DNA from: G958295935 sp965224235
GTDB taxonomy: Bacteria; Chloroflexota; Dehalococcoidia; Lucifugimonadales; Lucifugimonadaceae
Assembly: GCA_965224235.1 (NCBI GenBank)
Contig: CBDCYP010000001.1
Location: 434,001-498,000 of the forward strand
Direction: 5' to 3'
DNA: 64,000 nucleotides
Shown piece after piece: positions 9,680 through 18,015 of the stretch. The first letter of the stretch is position 1; every line of letters begins with the position of its first letter. Both the position numbers and the translations under genes were made by a program. The notes under the pieces are model-generated. The model was not told the DNA's origin. It did not search any database and saw only the letters and a list, made by a program, of their open reading frames with translations.

Positions 9680-9876
9680 CGGCGATTCGGCTATTGGCCA
9701 GGGTCTGTTCAAAGTGAAATGCACGCATTCCTCCCCTTCGACTTTTGTTCCTCTGAAAATAGACACTGCCGCTTTGGCGTTTCGTAGTGGCGGGTTTCAA
9801 GAGGGTACTTCACAAGTTCTCTCACCGTCTTTCCGGCCATTGCCGAGGACGACGGGGGGGGGGGTCGGGGCGCGTT

Positions 9877-9909
9877 GAAGCAACCCCGGTGGTGTTCCGG
9901 GGTTGCTTC
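9877..9909. terminator. Perfect 13-bp hairpin downstream of the aldo-keto reductase
   Basis: GAAGCAACCCCGG at 9877-9889 pairs exactly with CCGGGGTTGCTTC at 9897-9909 across a 7-nt loop. No T-run follows on the plus strand, so it is not a textbook intrinsic terminator. It lies 197 nt past the stop codon and could equally be the first stem of a structured RNA. Confidence 0.4.
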
Positions 9910-10496
9910 GGTTGACAGTGTCTCTGTGGACGTAACCGTGACCGGCTGAAGCCGAGAGGCGGTTTGTTTGGAAGGAGGTTTTCCTCTGTTGTCTTCTTCC
10001 GGACCGTGTGACAAGCGCACGGTATGGCGGTAACTACCCGCCAGTTACAGACGGCCGTAAGGCCGCATGAGAAGACGATATTTTCGGCTCTTCACCCGCG
10101 CCCCGGTTGAATTGGGCGCGTTCGGGCAATGAAACAGACGCGTTGCTTCCGGTTTTCGGCTTGTTCTCCGAGGCGAACTCCGGTCGCATCCCTGGGTCAC
10201 ACTCACGTGCGACCTTTAACGGGCCCCGGGCCACCAAGGCCAGGGTTGGCCGCCACGCCTACGTAGGCGGCATGTCAAAGTCGTTCTCTTCCCCTATCGG
10301 CTGCGCAGCCGGGGGCGTGGGAATCCGTGTTTCACCCGCGCCCTCCTTCCAAAGGCGGACGCTTCCTTTCTCAGTTGCAACGGGCTTTAACACGAGGTGA
10401 GGTTTACCCCGACGCTGGCCAGAGTTGTCCCCCGTTGCATTCCGATGGGGTTGGTTGGCATGGACATCGTGCATCGACACGACTTATGTTGATATT

Positions 10497-10510
10497 AGAA
10501 CGTGTGTTCT
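10497..10510. promoter_or_regulatory. LexA/SOS-box-like palindrome AGAAC-N4-GTTCT
   Basis: AGAACGTGTGTTCT is a perfect AGAAC-N4-GTTCT dyad. It contains GAAC-N4-GTTC, the core of Gram-positive-type LexA boxes. No convincing gene starts just downstream on either strand, so the regulated unit, if any, would be the unexplained hairpin-rich region or a lost gene. A 14-bp match can occur by chance. Confidence 0.3.
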
Positions 10511-10582
10511 GGTTTGTAAATGAGGGTTTGTCACGGATGTTTGTGGGGGGCCCACGCCTGTTGCCCCACATGCCCCCAGAGT

Positions 10583-10723
10583 CCCGTTTTCAGAGACCCT
10601 TGCATAACCTTCGACTTACCGGCGAAAGCGGGTTGTAAGGGCCTATTCCGAATTTGGGAGTCGCCCTCACCCCGGGCCTCTCCCACTGGGAGAGGGGGTT
10701 GCGCAAAGGTCTCTTTTCACGGG
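10583..10723. repeat. Inverted-repeat element, 141 bp, related to the one at 49.1-49.4 kb
   Basis: The ends are imperfect inverted repeats: CCCGTTTTCAGAGACCCTTG on the left, and on the right a sequence whose complement begins CCCGTGAAAAGAGACCTTTG. The same two end types occur at 49144-49352 in the opposite order, with a different interior. It looks like a non-autonomous mobile repeat. A clear target duplication is not visible at this copy. Confidence 0.6.
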
Positions 10724-10811
10724 AATGACGGAAGGGGGGCGTTTGGGAAGTCGTGTGTTCGTCGATATCGGGCATGGAATTTAGTTTCAGGAAACGGAGG
10801 TGAAAGTATGA

Positions 10812-11282
10812 TCAATAGCGGGCATTTTTTAGCAGCCTGTTTCTTTCGCTCTTCAGTTTTGACATCAACTTCATGAATCTCGAGACGATTTCATTAGGCC
10901 ATATTGCCGATTTAGCACGAAACTCTTTACCTGTGGGGCCTATTGCATTGGCCAAATTCGAAATTTCCTCAAGTTTTTCGTGCAAATCTTCTCCGGCCAT
11001 TTGTTTCATAGTCCTAATGGCGATGCTCCCCGTGATTATTGACTTTACAAAACGCACAAAGGCGGCGAGAGAATTATGGGAAATATCACGCTTCAGGGTC
11101 TTGTAAGGCGTACCTCGGGCCGCCAGCAGACACTTGATCGATTTCTCGACCGACTGCTGGACGAGGTAGAGCGCGAGTGTGGGATCAGTATTCGTCAATT
11201 TGATGGCGGCCTGAGCATCTTTCCTGGCGCGATCCAAACATGATTCCAAGTGCTGGCGCAGGCGTTCATCCCGGTCTTTCAT
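10812..11282 (-). CDS. HEPN-domain-like small protein overlapping the restriction-modification gene
   Basis: 156-aa, Lys/Arg-rich, helical protein. Residues 1-70 (TDPTLALYLVQQSVEKSIKC, then ARGTPYKTLKRDISHN) follow the HEPN pattern of a helical hairpin ending in a basic-x-x-x-His turn. The canonical Rx4-6H RNase motif is not exact here: Arg65 and His69 are separated by three residues. HEPN proteins act as toxins, RNases or accessory subunits, or lack catalysis. The ATG overlaps the TGA of the upstream restriction-modification gene as ATGA (11279-11282), implying translational coupling when that gene was intact. An open frame continues upstream to 12086, but that part is Arg/Pro-rich shadow of the neighbouring gene and was excluded. 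Confidence 0.65.
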   Translation of the reverse strand: MKDRDERLRQHLESCLDRARKDAQAAIKLTNTDPTLALYLVQQSVEKSIKCLLAARGTPYKTLKRDISHNSLAAFVRFVKSIITGSIAIRTMKQMAGEDLHEKLEEISNLANAIGPTGKEFRAKSAIWPNEIVSRFMKLMSKLKSERNRLLKNARY

Positions 11283-13235
11283 CTCACTCCACCTGTTACT
11301 CCCAAAATTGCCGCTATGCGGCGGGCGGTGTTTGTGAAGTGTTGGACTTCTTCGGGTAGCAGGGGGCGGGCTAGGACTTTTTGTTCCCGGTATGAGAGCC
11401 ACTTTTTGAGGACTTGGTAGCCGCCCAGTTTGTAGGTCCAGACGGCGGCGGGGACGTTGCGCCAGTAGGCGAGATCGTTGAGGTAGATGTCGAAGGTAGT
11501 CTCGCCGAGGGCGGCCTGTTCGTCGGACGGGTGGATGTCGGATGTGGTTTCGGCGTGGGCGGTTTGTTCTTCGGACGTGTAGGGGCGTTCGACGATGCGG
11601 CCCTAGCCGGGCATTACGGCTTGGCCTGATCCAAAGTGGCCCCATCCGACCGTCAGGGCGAAGTCGGCGGCGGACATGTTGTGGCCGCTGGTGATTGAGG
11701 GGACGGCGATGGCGGCGATATCGGGGCGCAGCGCGCCTTCGGTGACGCCGGGAACGGGTGTGTCGGAGTCGAGCAGGGCAGCCAACTCGCGACCTCGAAC
11801 GGCGGACGATGTGAGCTTCTCCGCCGCGTCGTCGGCATCGCCATGGGGCCAGGCTGGTAGCGGGATGCGAGGCCACTCCATCCTGAGCGCGCCGGCGTTC
11901 GCCTCGCGGTACGCGGGGTCGTGCAGCACGGCGAGGGCGTGGTGGAACAGGTCCTCGACGCCCAGGCCAAGGTTGTCGAGATAGCGTTGGGCGGTCGGGG
12001 AGAGGTTGGGGCGGCGCTGCGTTCCGCCGCCGTCGAGTCGCAGACCTTCTTCCCGGAGCCAAAGAGGAAAGAAGTGGATTCCCCAATTCCCAAGCTTCCA
12101 GTTGCCGAGGTGATGTATCGAGGCGCCATGTGAGAAGGTTTCGTCGATTTCCCGTTTGTTAGCACCGAGCCACATATTCCCCTCAAACACATGCGGTTTG
12201 TAGTCGGCGCGCTCTCTATCTAGCAGCGGCGAATTTGTCTCCCAATAAAGCCAGCGATTATCGAAGGGGCGGTAGGCGTGGCGGACGAATCCCTTCTCAC
12301 CAGGGCCGCCGCGCTTGATCAATGCGTCCCGTATCGCACGGGCATCAAACCGCGCCTTGGTATTCATCACGATTGGATAGCGCCGAGCGGTCTCTTCATG
12401 GCTCAAAATGGGGTTGAAGTAGTCAGCTACCCGCGCCTTCAGCCGGTCGAGGTCAATGTCGACAAGGAATCCGTCTCGTGCAGTCATGACGCCCGAGAAC
12501 GCAACAGGGAGGAGATCAGTCAGCGACGGACAGTCGGACCAGCCGTCGCTGACCGCCATCGGCGCGAAAGGGAGACCCAACGGCAAGAGAGGCTCAATGC
12601 GGCCATACAACTCGCCGGGCGCAGCCCGCGCCGTCGCCGTCAACTCCTCGCGCTTGGTCTGACCCCAGAGATGGCGGAAGCCGACCGTCTTCGTCGGCGT
12701 GTGGTCGGCCTTACGCACCAGCGTCGTGATTGCCGTGCCGACCTGTATACCGAGCGGATCTTCCGGTGTCGAGAAGATGCTCGGATCTGGCTTGCCGTCC
12801 GGTGTCGTCTTGCCGGTCTTGTACTTGTCGCCGTTGAGATTGTCGATCCGAATCGCGTCGAACGCCTCAAGGTAGCGTTCCCGCATACCGGTGAACGACA
12901 GGCTGTCTAGCCAGGAGTAGTTGGAGATGAAACAGACCACGCCGCTGCCGGTCTTCTGGGCGATGCGACGTTCGGCCATGCGGAAGAAGCGGAAGAAGCG
13001 GACGTAGAGGTCGTTGAGCCCTTGGCCCTCCGGTTTTCGCACCCGCTTGGTCTTGCGGTATGCCTGCGAAAGCTCCAGCTCTTCGTCAACGGCCATGCTT
13101 GCAAAACCGTTGTAGGGCGGGTTGCCGAGGATGACGAGGATGGGCGTGTCCTGCTTCACCCGATCGGCGCGGTCGCGCTCCTCCTCCAACTCGGGGAACG
13201 GCAGCGGTTTCTGCACCGTGGGCTCCCAGCCGGTT
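11279..13235 (-). pseudogene. Type ISP restriction-modification enzyme, 3' part (methylase/target recognition), broken
   Basis: C-terminal half of a large single-chain type ISP restriction-modification protein. The 537-codon open part contains NPPY (ILGNPPYNGF), the catalytic motif IV of N6-adenine methyltransferases, then the C-terminal domain typical of the family (RPFDNRWLYWET, then LREEGLRLDGGGT). An in-frame TAG at 11603-11605 interrupts it. Past that stop, the same frame runs another 107 codons with family-like sequence (LNDLAYWRNVPAAVWTYKLG) to a TGA at 11279-11281, so the TAG is a nonsense lesion. At the 5' side the gene breaks at LTGWEP, exactly where a dispersed repeat begins (13236). 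The other half lies beyond the insertions at 15.1-15.9 kb. Confidence 0.85.
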
Positions 13236-13439
13236 AGGGGGTGTCTAAAAAGGTACCGGTGGACCGGACTGTAAACGTTTGTCGTCGTTAGTTGACCGAA
13301 GAATCTACTATCTGCCAGGCAGGGTGAACCGCCCCCAGACCCTTCGACTTCCCTCCGTCCTGAGCAATACCGGGCGGTCCGGGGTCAACTGTATGGGCCG
13401 GCCCGCCTCGTTGAAAGTAGATTCTTCGGCTTCGCTCAG
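13236..13439. repeat. Left part of a dispersed repeat inserted in the restriction-modification gene
   Basis: Begins with AGGGGGTGTCTAA, like the terminal repeat of the element at 36065-36201. Its interior from about 13361 to 13439 is almost identical to 36086-36169 of that element (landmarks GAGCAATACCGGGCGG and TTCTTCGGCTTCGCTCAG). The segment is interrupted at CTCAG (13435-13439) by the IS1182-like element. The repeat resumes after the IS with CTCAGGGTGACA at 15078. This gives the order of events: repeat first, IS second. Confidence 0.75.
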
Positions 13440-15077
13440 AGGCTGTGAGTTTTTTGGGTTCTGTTGTTGTTAGGCGGCATGTTGGTGGCGGAAGGCGCCA
13501 TTGGGAAGTTTCACCGGGGCGGGCGCTTGTTGAGGGAGGCAGAATTGCGGGACAGCATTGGCCGCTTTCCGGGCGAATTCACTAGGGAATCCGGATTGAC
13601 TGGTCCGGAGCTTATCGGCTGTGCCTGCTTAACCCCCGTGTCTGCCTACGCCATGAACGCCTCCCAACGCAGGAGGTTGTGGGCCACGGCGACAAGGAGC
13701 ATTACGCTGGTGATTTTGGCAAGTCCCCGTACGTTGAATTGGCTCACTCCGTGAAGACGCACCTGGGCGTTCGTCCACTCGGCTACAGACGCCCGCTGCC
13801 TGTATATGGCTTTGGCCTCGCCGGTGGCCATCCGTTGACGCCACCTTGCCACGTCCGGCTCGTCCCCGTAGCGGGGATCGTAACGCTCCCGTTCGGGCTT
13901 GTTCCGGGGCAACCTCACCGGCGCATACACACTCACCCCACGTTGCTCCAGAGCGGTGATGTCCTCCCGGGTAGCGAAGCCCCCGTCCATCAGGTAGGAG
14001 TCAGGGCGCCGGCCCGTCCGCCTGACCAGTTGTTCCTCCATGGGCGCCGCTTGCCCTGCGTCCGTACCCGACGATGTGACCCCTACTCCGACGATGATCC
14101 CGTTGGCGCTATCAGTGGCCAGTTCGATATTGCAGGCTGGCCGGAAGCCGCCATCCGGCATCTTCATCACCGTTGCCTGGGGGTCTGTGGTGGATACCCG
14201 CGCCTTCGTAACCTTGGGACGCTGAGCCTTCGCCTTGGTGTGCTGTTGGCGTTCCTTCTTCGCTTGTGCCCGGGGCAAGTACGACAGCGCCTCCCGGACC
14301 CGTTCCTCCCGCTCTCGCGCCGCACGCTCCCGCGCCGCACGTTCACGCCGCGTCACACCGGAATCGGGACGCTCCCGCTCCTGCGCCAGCCGCTCCACCT
14401 GCGCCCGCGCCTCCTCCATGCGCCTCTTCAATCCCTGCGCGCCGCGAAAGGACGCGGCGCCGGCGCTCGCCCTCACCCGCATCCCGTCTTGAGCCACACG
14501 CTCCAGCAGGACCGCCCCTGCGGCCATCAGAGAACCTATGATCTGGGTCAAAAGGCCGTCCAGCGCCTCCTGGTGGGCTACCCGGAAGTCAGAGAGCATG
14601 TGATAGTTGACAGGTACGTTCCCCCTCATCCAGCGGTAGGCGTCGTGCTCTTCGCACAAACGCGCCAGCCGGCGGGCGCTCCCTATACCGTCAACCGTGG
14701 CCAGAAGCCACAACGCCAGCAGCGCTTTGGGGTCTGTCGTTGGGCGGCCTGGCCGGTTCTCCACCGCCTTGACCGGCGCATAAAAGGCCGACAGGTCCAA
14801 CCTCTCCAAAAAGCTCCATATAACACGGGCCCGATGCTCTTGAGGCAACCGAGATTCCAGGTCCAATACCGCCCACTCAGGCTGATTCCGCACCGGCCGC
14901 AGCGCCCGGGCCTCACCCGGACTCGTTGGCGCAGGCGCTCGCTTCTCCTCGATGGCCGGAAGTTCAAACAGCGTCTCTTCACTCATGTGTTCACCTCGCC
15001 GATATGGCTGCCCAATATCGTTGTCCAGCAATCAGCCTCTCAATACCATAGGAGCATAAATGATTTATTCACAGGCT
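13440..15077 (-). mobile_element. IS1182-like insertion sequence, 1638 bp
   Basis: A complete-looking insertion sequence with one transposase gene on the minus strand. The ends AGGCTGTGA (13440) and TCACAGGCT (ending 15077; complement AGCCTGTGA) form an imperfect terminal inverted repeat. Both sides are flanked by CTCAG (13435-13439 and 15078-15082), which reads as a 5-bp target duplication. It sits inside a dispersed repeat that itself lies in a type ISP gene. The 1.6-kb length is normal for the family. The transposase frame is open, so the element may be active. Confidence 0.85.
13646..14986 (-). CDS. IS1182-family transposase (DDE)
   Basis: 446-aa DDE transposase. The N-terminal DUF772-type domain is visible (FYAPVKAVENRPGRPTTDPK and RRLARLCEEHDAYRWMRGN). 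The Asp residues are in VAQDGMRVRA and YLMDGGF. The Glu is expected in the C-terminal RASVAEWTNAQ region, where family members usually read R-x-S-V-E-G/W-x-N. A charged, Arg/Glu-rich coiled segment occupies the middle. GAGGTG lies 6 nt before the ATG at 14986, so this start is preferred over the longer frame from 15031. The conserved C-terminal NLLRWEAF is intact, so the frame looks functional. Confidence 0.9.
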   Translation of the reverse strand: MSEETLFELPAIEEKRAPAPTSPGEARALRPVRNQPEWAVLDLESRLPQEHRARVIWSFLERLDLSAFYAPVKAVENRPGRPTTDPKALLALWLLATVDGIGSARRLARLCEEHDAYRWMRGNVPVNYHMLSDFRVAHQEALDGLLTQIIGSLMAAGAVLLERVAQDGMRVRASAGAASFRGAQGLKRRMEEARAQVERLAQERERPDSGVTRRERAARERAAREREERVREALSYLPRAQAKKERQQHTKAKAQRPKVTKARVSTTDPQATVMKMPDGGFRPACNIELATDSANGIIVGVGVTSSGTDAGQAAPMEEQLVRRTGRRPDSYLMDGGFATREDITALEQRGVSVYAPVRLPRNKPERERYDPRYGDEPDVARWRQRMATGEAKAIYRQRASVAEWTNAQVRLHGVSQFNVRGLAKITSVMLLVAVAHNLLRWEAFMA

Positions 15078-15082
15078 CTCAG

Positions 15083-15910
15083 GGTGACAGTGGGAGTTGA
15101 ACGGGCTGGTGGGCGGCGGTTTTTGGCGCGCCCACAACGCCCATGCGGAGAAGACGCCGTAGAAGAGCGTTTGAATCAGCGTCGAACGGAAGAAGGCGAC
15201 GCCGCGGTCGCCCTCGAAACGGACGCCGAGCGCCTCTTCCAGGGCCGAACGCACTGCCGCCAACGATGGCGGGTCGCCGTTGGCCTCGACGCGTGCGAGG
15301 CCGTCGCGTGCATAGGACGCGAGCAGCCAGGCCAGGTCCCTCGGCTCGGTGAGGGAGGCGGTATGGGAGAGGGCGCGGGAGAGGTACTCGCCCAGACCGG
15401 CCCCGACGTCGCGGGCGAAGGCGCGGGGTTTCTGCAATAGACGGTCGAACTCCTCGGCGCTGTCGGCGAGCCTGAATGTCTCCGTCTTCGCCGGTTAGCC
15501 TGCCTCGTCCACGCCGAGCAGTACGAAGTCCCGCGTGTTGGTCACCAGCACGATCCGGTAGCGGTCCCAGTTTTGCTCACCTGTTTGCCGCCCGCAGTCA
15601 GCCAGGCGTCGTCACCGGCGGGTTTGACTTCGATCACGCCGCGTTCCGGGAGTTGATCCTCGCGCGGCTTGCCTTTCTGCACCTGCCTTGCGGCGTAGAG
15701 GCCGAAGTCGGGATGGCCTGCGCCGTGGTCGGCGAGTTGGCTGACGCAGAACACCTTCGGCTTGAGGGCGCCGCCAATCGTGTTGAGCAGGTTGGCGAGG
15801 GGTCCGTAACTGGACAGTTCCGCGGTCGATCCGCCGGAGGCGCGGATGCGGCGCAGGTCGGCGAAGTAGTTTTCGACCGCGGTGGTGAGTTTTGTGTTCG
15901 TTCCGGCCAT
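15083..15910 (-). pseudogene. Type ISP restriction-modification enzyme, 5' part (nuclease end), broken
   Basis: N-terminal part of the same enzyme as the pseudogene at 11.3-13.2 kb. The start MAGTNTKLTTAVENYF lies at 15910, and the frame reads through HGAGHPDFGLYAARQ and GVIEVKPAGDDAWLTA, the conserved N-terminal nuclease region. Near 15570 a one-base change shifts the frame: the correct continuation WDRYRIVLVTNTRDFVLLG is in another frame. A TAA (15495-15497) then interrupts it, after which family sequence resumes (LLQKPRAFARDVGAGLGEYL) and ends about 15130 at AWALWARQ. About 190 residues expected between here and LTGWEP, including the SAM-binding motif I region, are missing. The gene therefore has a frameshift, two nonsense codons, two insertions and an internal deletion. 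Confidence 0.82.
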
Positions 15911-16570
15911 GGGGTTTTGGTTGGGGTTGGAGGGCATGCGCTGGGTGGGTATGTGGATAATATCCCGCGTGAGTGGTGGTAATGGTGTGGCGAGACGGGG
16001 TGGGTTGGGGATGGCGGGGGTGGGTAGTTCGGGGATGATGAGGGTGGGTTGGGGACGACGGAGGTGGGTAGGTCGGGGATGGCGGGGATTGTGTATGAAC
16101 GGCTTAGATTCCTCGGCATCGCTCGGAATTGTAGATGTCAACGAATTCGTTGACATCTACAGGAATGACTTTTGGGCGCCCCTGTTGGTTCTACCTCGTA
16201 TGCTGTCGAAGGGAGCCCAACCACGCCCTCAACGCTTGACCTCCAAGACAGTTGCCGGGTTGCGACGTTCGCCGGCGGGTGAACGACTCGCGGGCAGTTG
16301 AATGACCATTTGGGCGGCTCGGTAACACGGCCTTGGCGTGAAGGGGTCCTATTCTGCGCAGCCCGTCAAAGTCGCAAATCGTCGCAGCAGCCGTGGATTT
16401 CCATCCAACATTCACGCGGTGAATACGGGACAGGCGCAAAACCGTACCATTCGGGGAGTACCGTTAGGGAACCCGCTCACATAGGCCGCCCCTCCGGAGA
16501 CTGTGCCGACCGGTCAGATTGACCTTCAAGCCGCGCCAGCATCATCGGCCACCCGACGAACTATCGACAG
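15911..16570. other. Gene-free stretch with G-rich tract and 32-bp palindrome
   Basis: No supported gene. On the plus strand 15997-16087 is rich in GGG/GGGG runs (degenerate GGGTGGG and GGGGATGGCGGG units) with G-quadruplex potential. At 16130-16161 there is a perfect palindrome flanked by GGAAT direct repeats. The remainder up to the MFS gene shows nothing recognisable; no clear ribosome binding site precedes the MFS start at 16571. Confidence 0.6.
16130..16161. repeat. Perfect 32-bp palindrome flanked by GGAAT direct repeats
   Basis: The half-site TGTAGATGTCAACGAA is followed immediately by its exact reverse complement. GGAAT occurs directly before (16125-16129) and directly after (16162-16166), as if the palindrome had been inserted with a 5-bp target duplication into a copy of the dispersed motif TCGCTCGGAATGAC. 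There is no loop, so it may extrude as a cruciform or be the joined ends of a deleted element. Confidence 0.75.
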
Positions 16571-17833
16571 ATGGCACAAAATCAGGCCACAGCAACTCCA
16601 GACGCACAGACGACTCCGGACGGGTTCATGTCCCGTACGTTTGAGTCGCTCGGAATCAGGAACTTTCGTTACTTGTGGTTCGGGTCGCTGCTCGGGATGG
16701 CCGGATTCCAGATGCAGTCAATCGCCAGGACCATCTTCGTCGATGAGCTAACGCACAGCGCATTTATCACGAGCATTGTGGGGATGGGGTTTGCGCCGAC
16801 GCTGTTGATATTCTCCCTAGTTGGCGGCGTGGTTGGCGACCGGATGGAGCGGCGGGCGGTGATACAGGCGTCTCAGGCAGCCGCCGCGCTTCTCGCTCTG
16901 ACGATCGCCACGCTGATCGCAGTCGACATAATTCATTGGATCCATCTGCTGGTGGCGTCGATGATCCAGGGGGCGCTGTTTTCATTCCAGATGCCGGCTC
17001 GCCAGGCCATTCTTCCCCTGATCGTTGGCAAGGACCGGCTTACCAACGCTATCGCCCTCAGTTCCGGCGCGATGAGCTTGATGGGGATCGCAGCGCCGGG
17101 TATAGCCGGCGTGCTGTACAACGTCGGCGGTCCGGAGGCCGTGTACTACTGTGTGGGCGGAATGTCGGTCATGGCGGTGATGATCACCGGGCTGCTGCCG
17201 CGGATTCCACCCGAGGCCGTAACCCGCACGCGAAACATGTTTGGGGACATTACCGACGGTGTTCGGTACGTAGCCGGCAACCGGGTCGTACTGCTGGTGT
17301 TGGTCACCGGCATCGCCACGGCCCTGGTGTCCATGCCGTTCCGTATGCAGTTGCCCGTGTTTGCGCGGCGTCTCTACGAATCCGACGCCAGTGAAATCGG
17401 ATGGCTGATGATGCTTACCGGCGTCGGGGGAGTCATCGGCACATTGGCCATCGCCAACCTGCGGCAGGGTAACCGGCGCGGGGTGGTCTACATCCTGGGG
17501 ACCATCCTGGGCGGACTGGGAATCGGACTGGTCGCGGCATTTCCGCAATATGCGCTGGCGTTGCCGTTGATGCTCATCGTGGGGCTTGGCAGTTCCCTGC
17601 GCATGACCCTTGGTCAGTCGCTCGCACTGGAAGCGACGGACAGCCAATACCGGGCAAGGGTGATGAGCCTGAACATGATGATCTATGGCTTGATACCGCT
17701 CGGCGCCCTGCCGGTAGGCTGGGCCGTAGATGTATACGGCGCCCAGGCAACGTTGTTAGCTGTGGGGCCTGCCCTTGCGCTAGTCGGGGTGATTTCCTTG
17801 TTGGCCTCACCGACCCTCCGCCGATTGGGCTGA
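16571..17833 (+). CDS. MFS transporter (EntS-like, DHA3 type)
   Basis: 420-aa inner-membrane transporter with about 12 hydrophobic segments after a polar 25-residue N-terminus. The motif GDRMERRAVI between helices 2 and 3 is the MFS motif A equivalent. The pattern (NFRYLWFGSLLGMAGFQMQ, MPARQAILPLIV) is that of the MFS_3/EntS-like group of drug or siderophore exporters. The substrate cannot be told from sequence. It stands alone, convergent with a NUDIX relic. Confidence 0.87.
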   Translation: MAQNQATATPDAQTTPDGFMSRTFESLGIRNFRYLWFGSLLGMAGFQMQSIARTIFVDELTHSAFITSIVGMGFAPTLLIFSLVGGVVGDRMERRAVIQASQAAAALLALTIATLIAVDIIHWIHLLVASMIQGALFSFQMPARQAILPLIVGKDRLTNAIALSSGAMSLMGIAAPGIAGVLYNVGGPEAVYYCVGGMSVMAVMITGLLPRIPPEAVTRTRNMFGDITDGVRYVAGNRVVLLVLVTGIATALVSMPFRMQLPVFARRLYESDASEIGWLMMLTGVGGVIGTLAIANLRQGNRRGVVYILGTILGGLGIGLVAAFPQYALALPLMLIVGLGSSLRMTLGQSLALEATDSQYRARVMSLNMMIYGLIPLGALPVGWAVDVYGAQATLLAVGPALALVGVISLLASPTLRRLG

Positions 17834-18015
17834 CATTCAGGTCGATTCGATTAAGCATTTCGCGTGCCGCGGCGCCGAGGTATCAACTTGTCGCCGTCGC
17901 GACCGGCTTGAGGGCACGCCGACATTAGTGAACGGGCCGCCTCGCCTAAGAAACTATCTCAGACCTACCGTTGCGAGCGCGTTTGGGGTATTGGGGCAGT
18001 CCTGACGAACGGACG

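Larger units (their letters stand above)
9680..10811. other. Gene-free, hairpin-dense stretch of about 1.1 kb
   Basis: No open frame here resembles a protein. The DNA contains an 11-G run (9854-9864), a perfect 13-bp hairpin (9877-9909), a hairpin with a GTAA tetraloop (10052-10065), a 7-bp GC hairpin (10097-10120), perfect 14-bp palindromes (10256-10269 and 10298-10311), a LexA-like palindrome (10497-10510) and an inverted-repeat element (10583-10723). The density of stable stems from about 9870 to 10320 suggests a structured RNA or the non-coding part of a mobile element. I do not recognise the family. Confidence 0.5.

Noticed and set aside
11283..12086. Long N-terminal extension (Arg/Pro-rich) of the HEPN-like reading frame
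   Set aside because: It lies over the type ISP gene in another frame, has shadow-like composition, and the HEPN homology begins at the ATG at 11282.
13679..15100. 473-codon plus-strand open frame
   Set aside because: It is the reverse-strand shadow of the IS1182-type transposase, with His/Arg/Pro-rich composition and no family resemblance.
15911..16156. Pro-rich N-terminal extension on the restriction-modification fragment
   Set aside because: It translates the G-rich tract; family proteins start near MAGTNTKL, so the ATG at 15910 is preferred.
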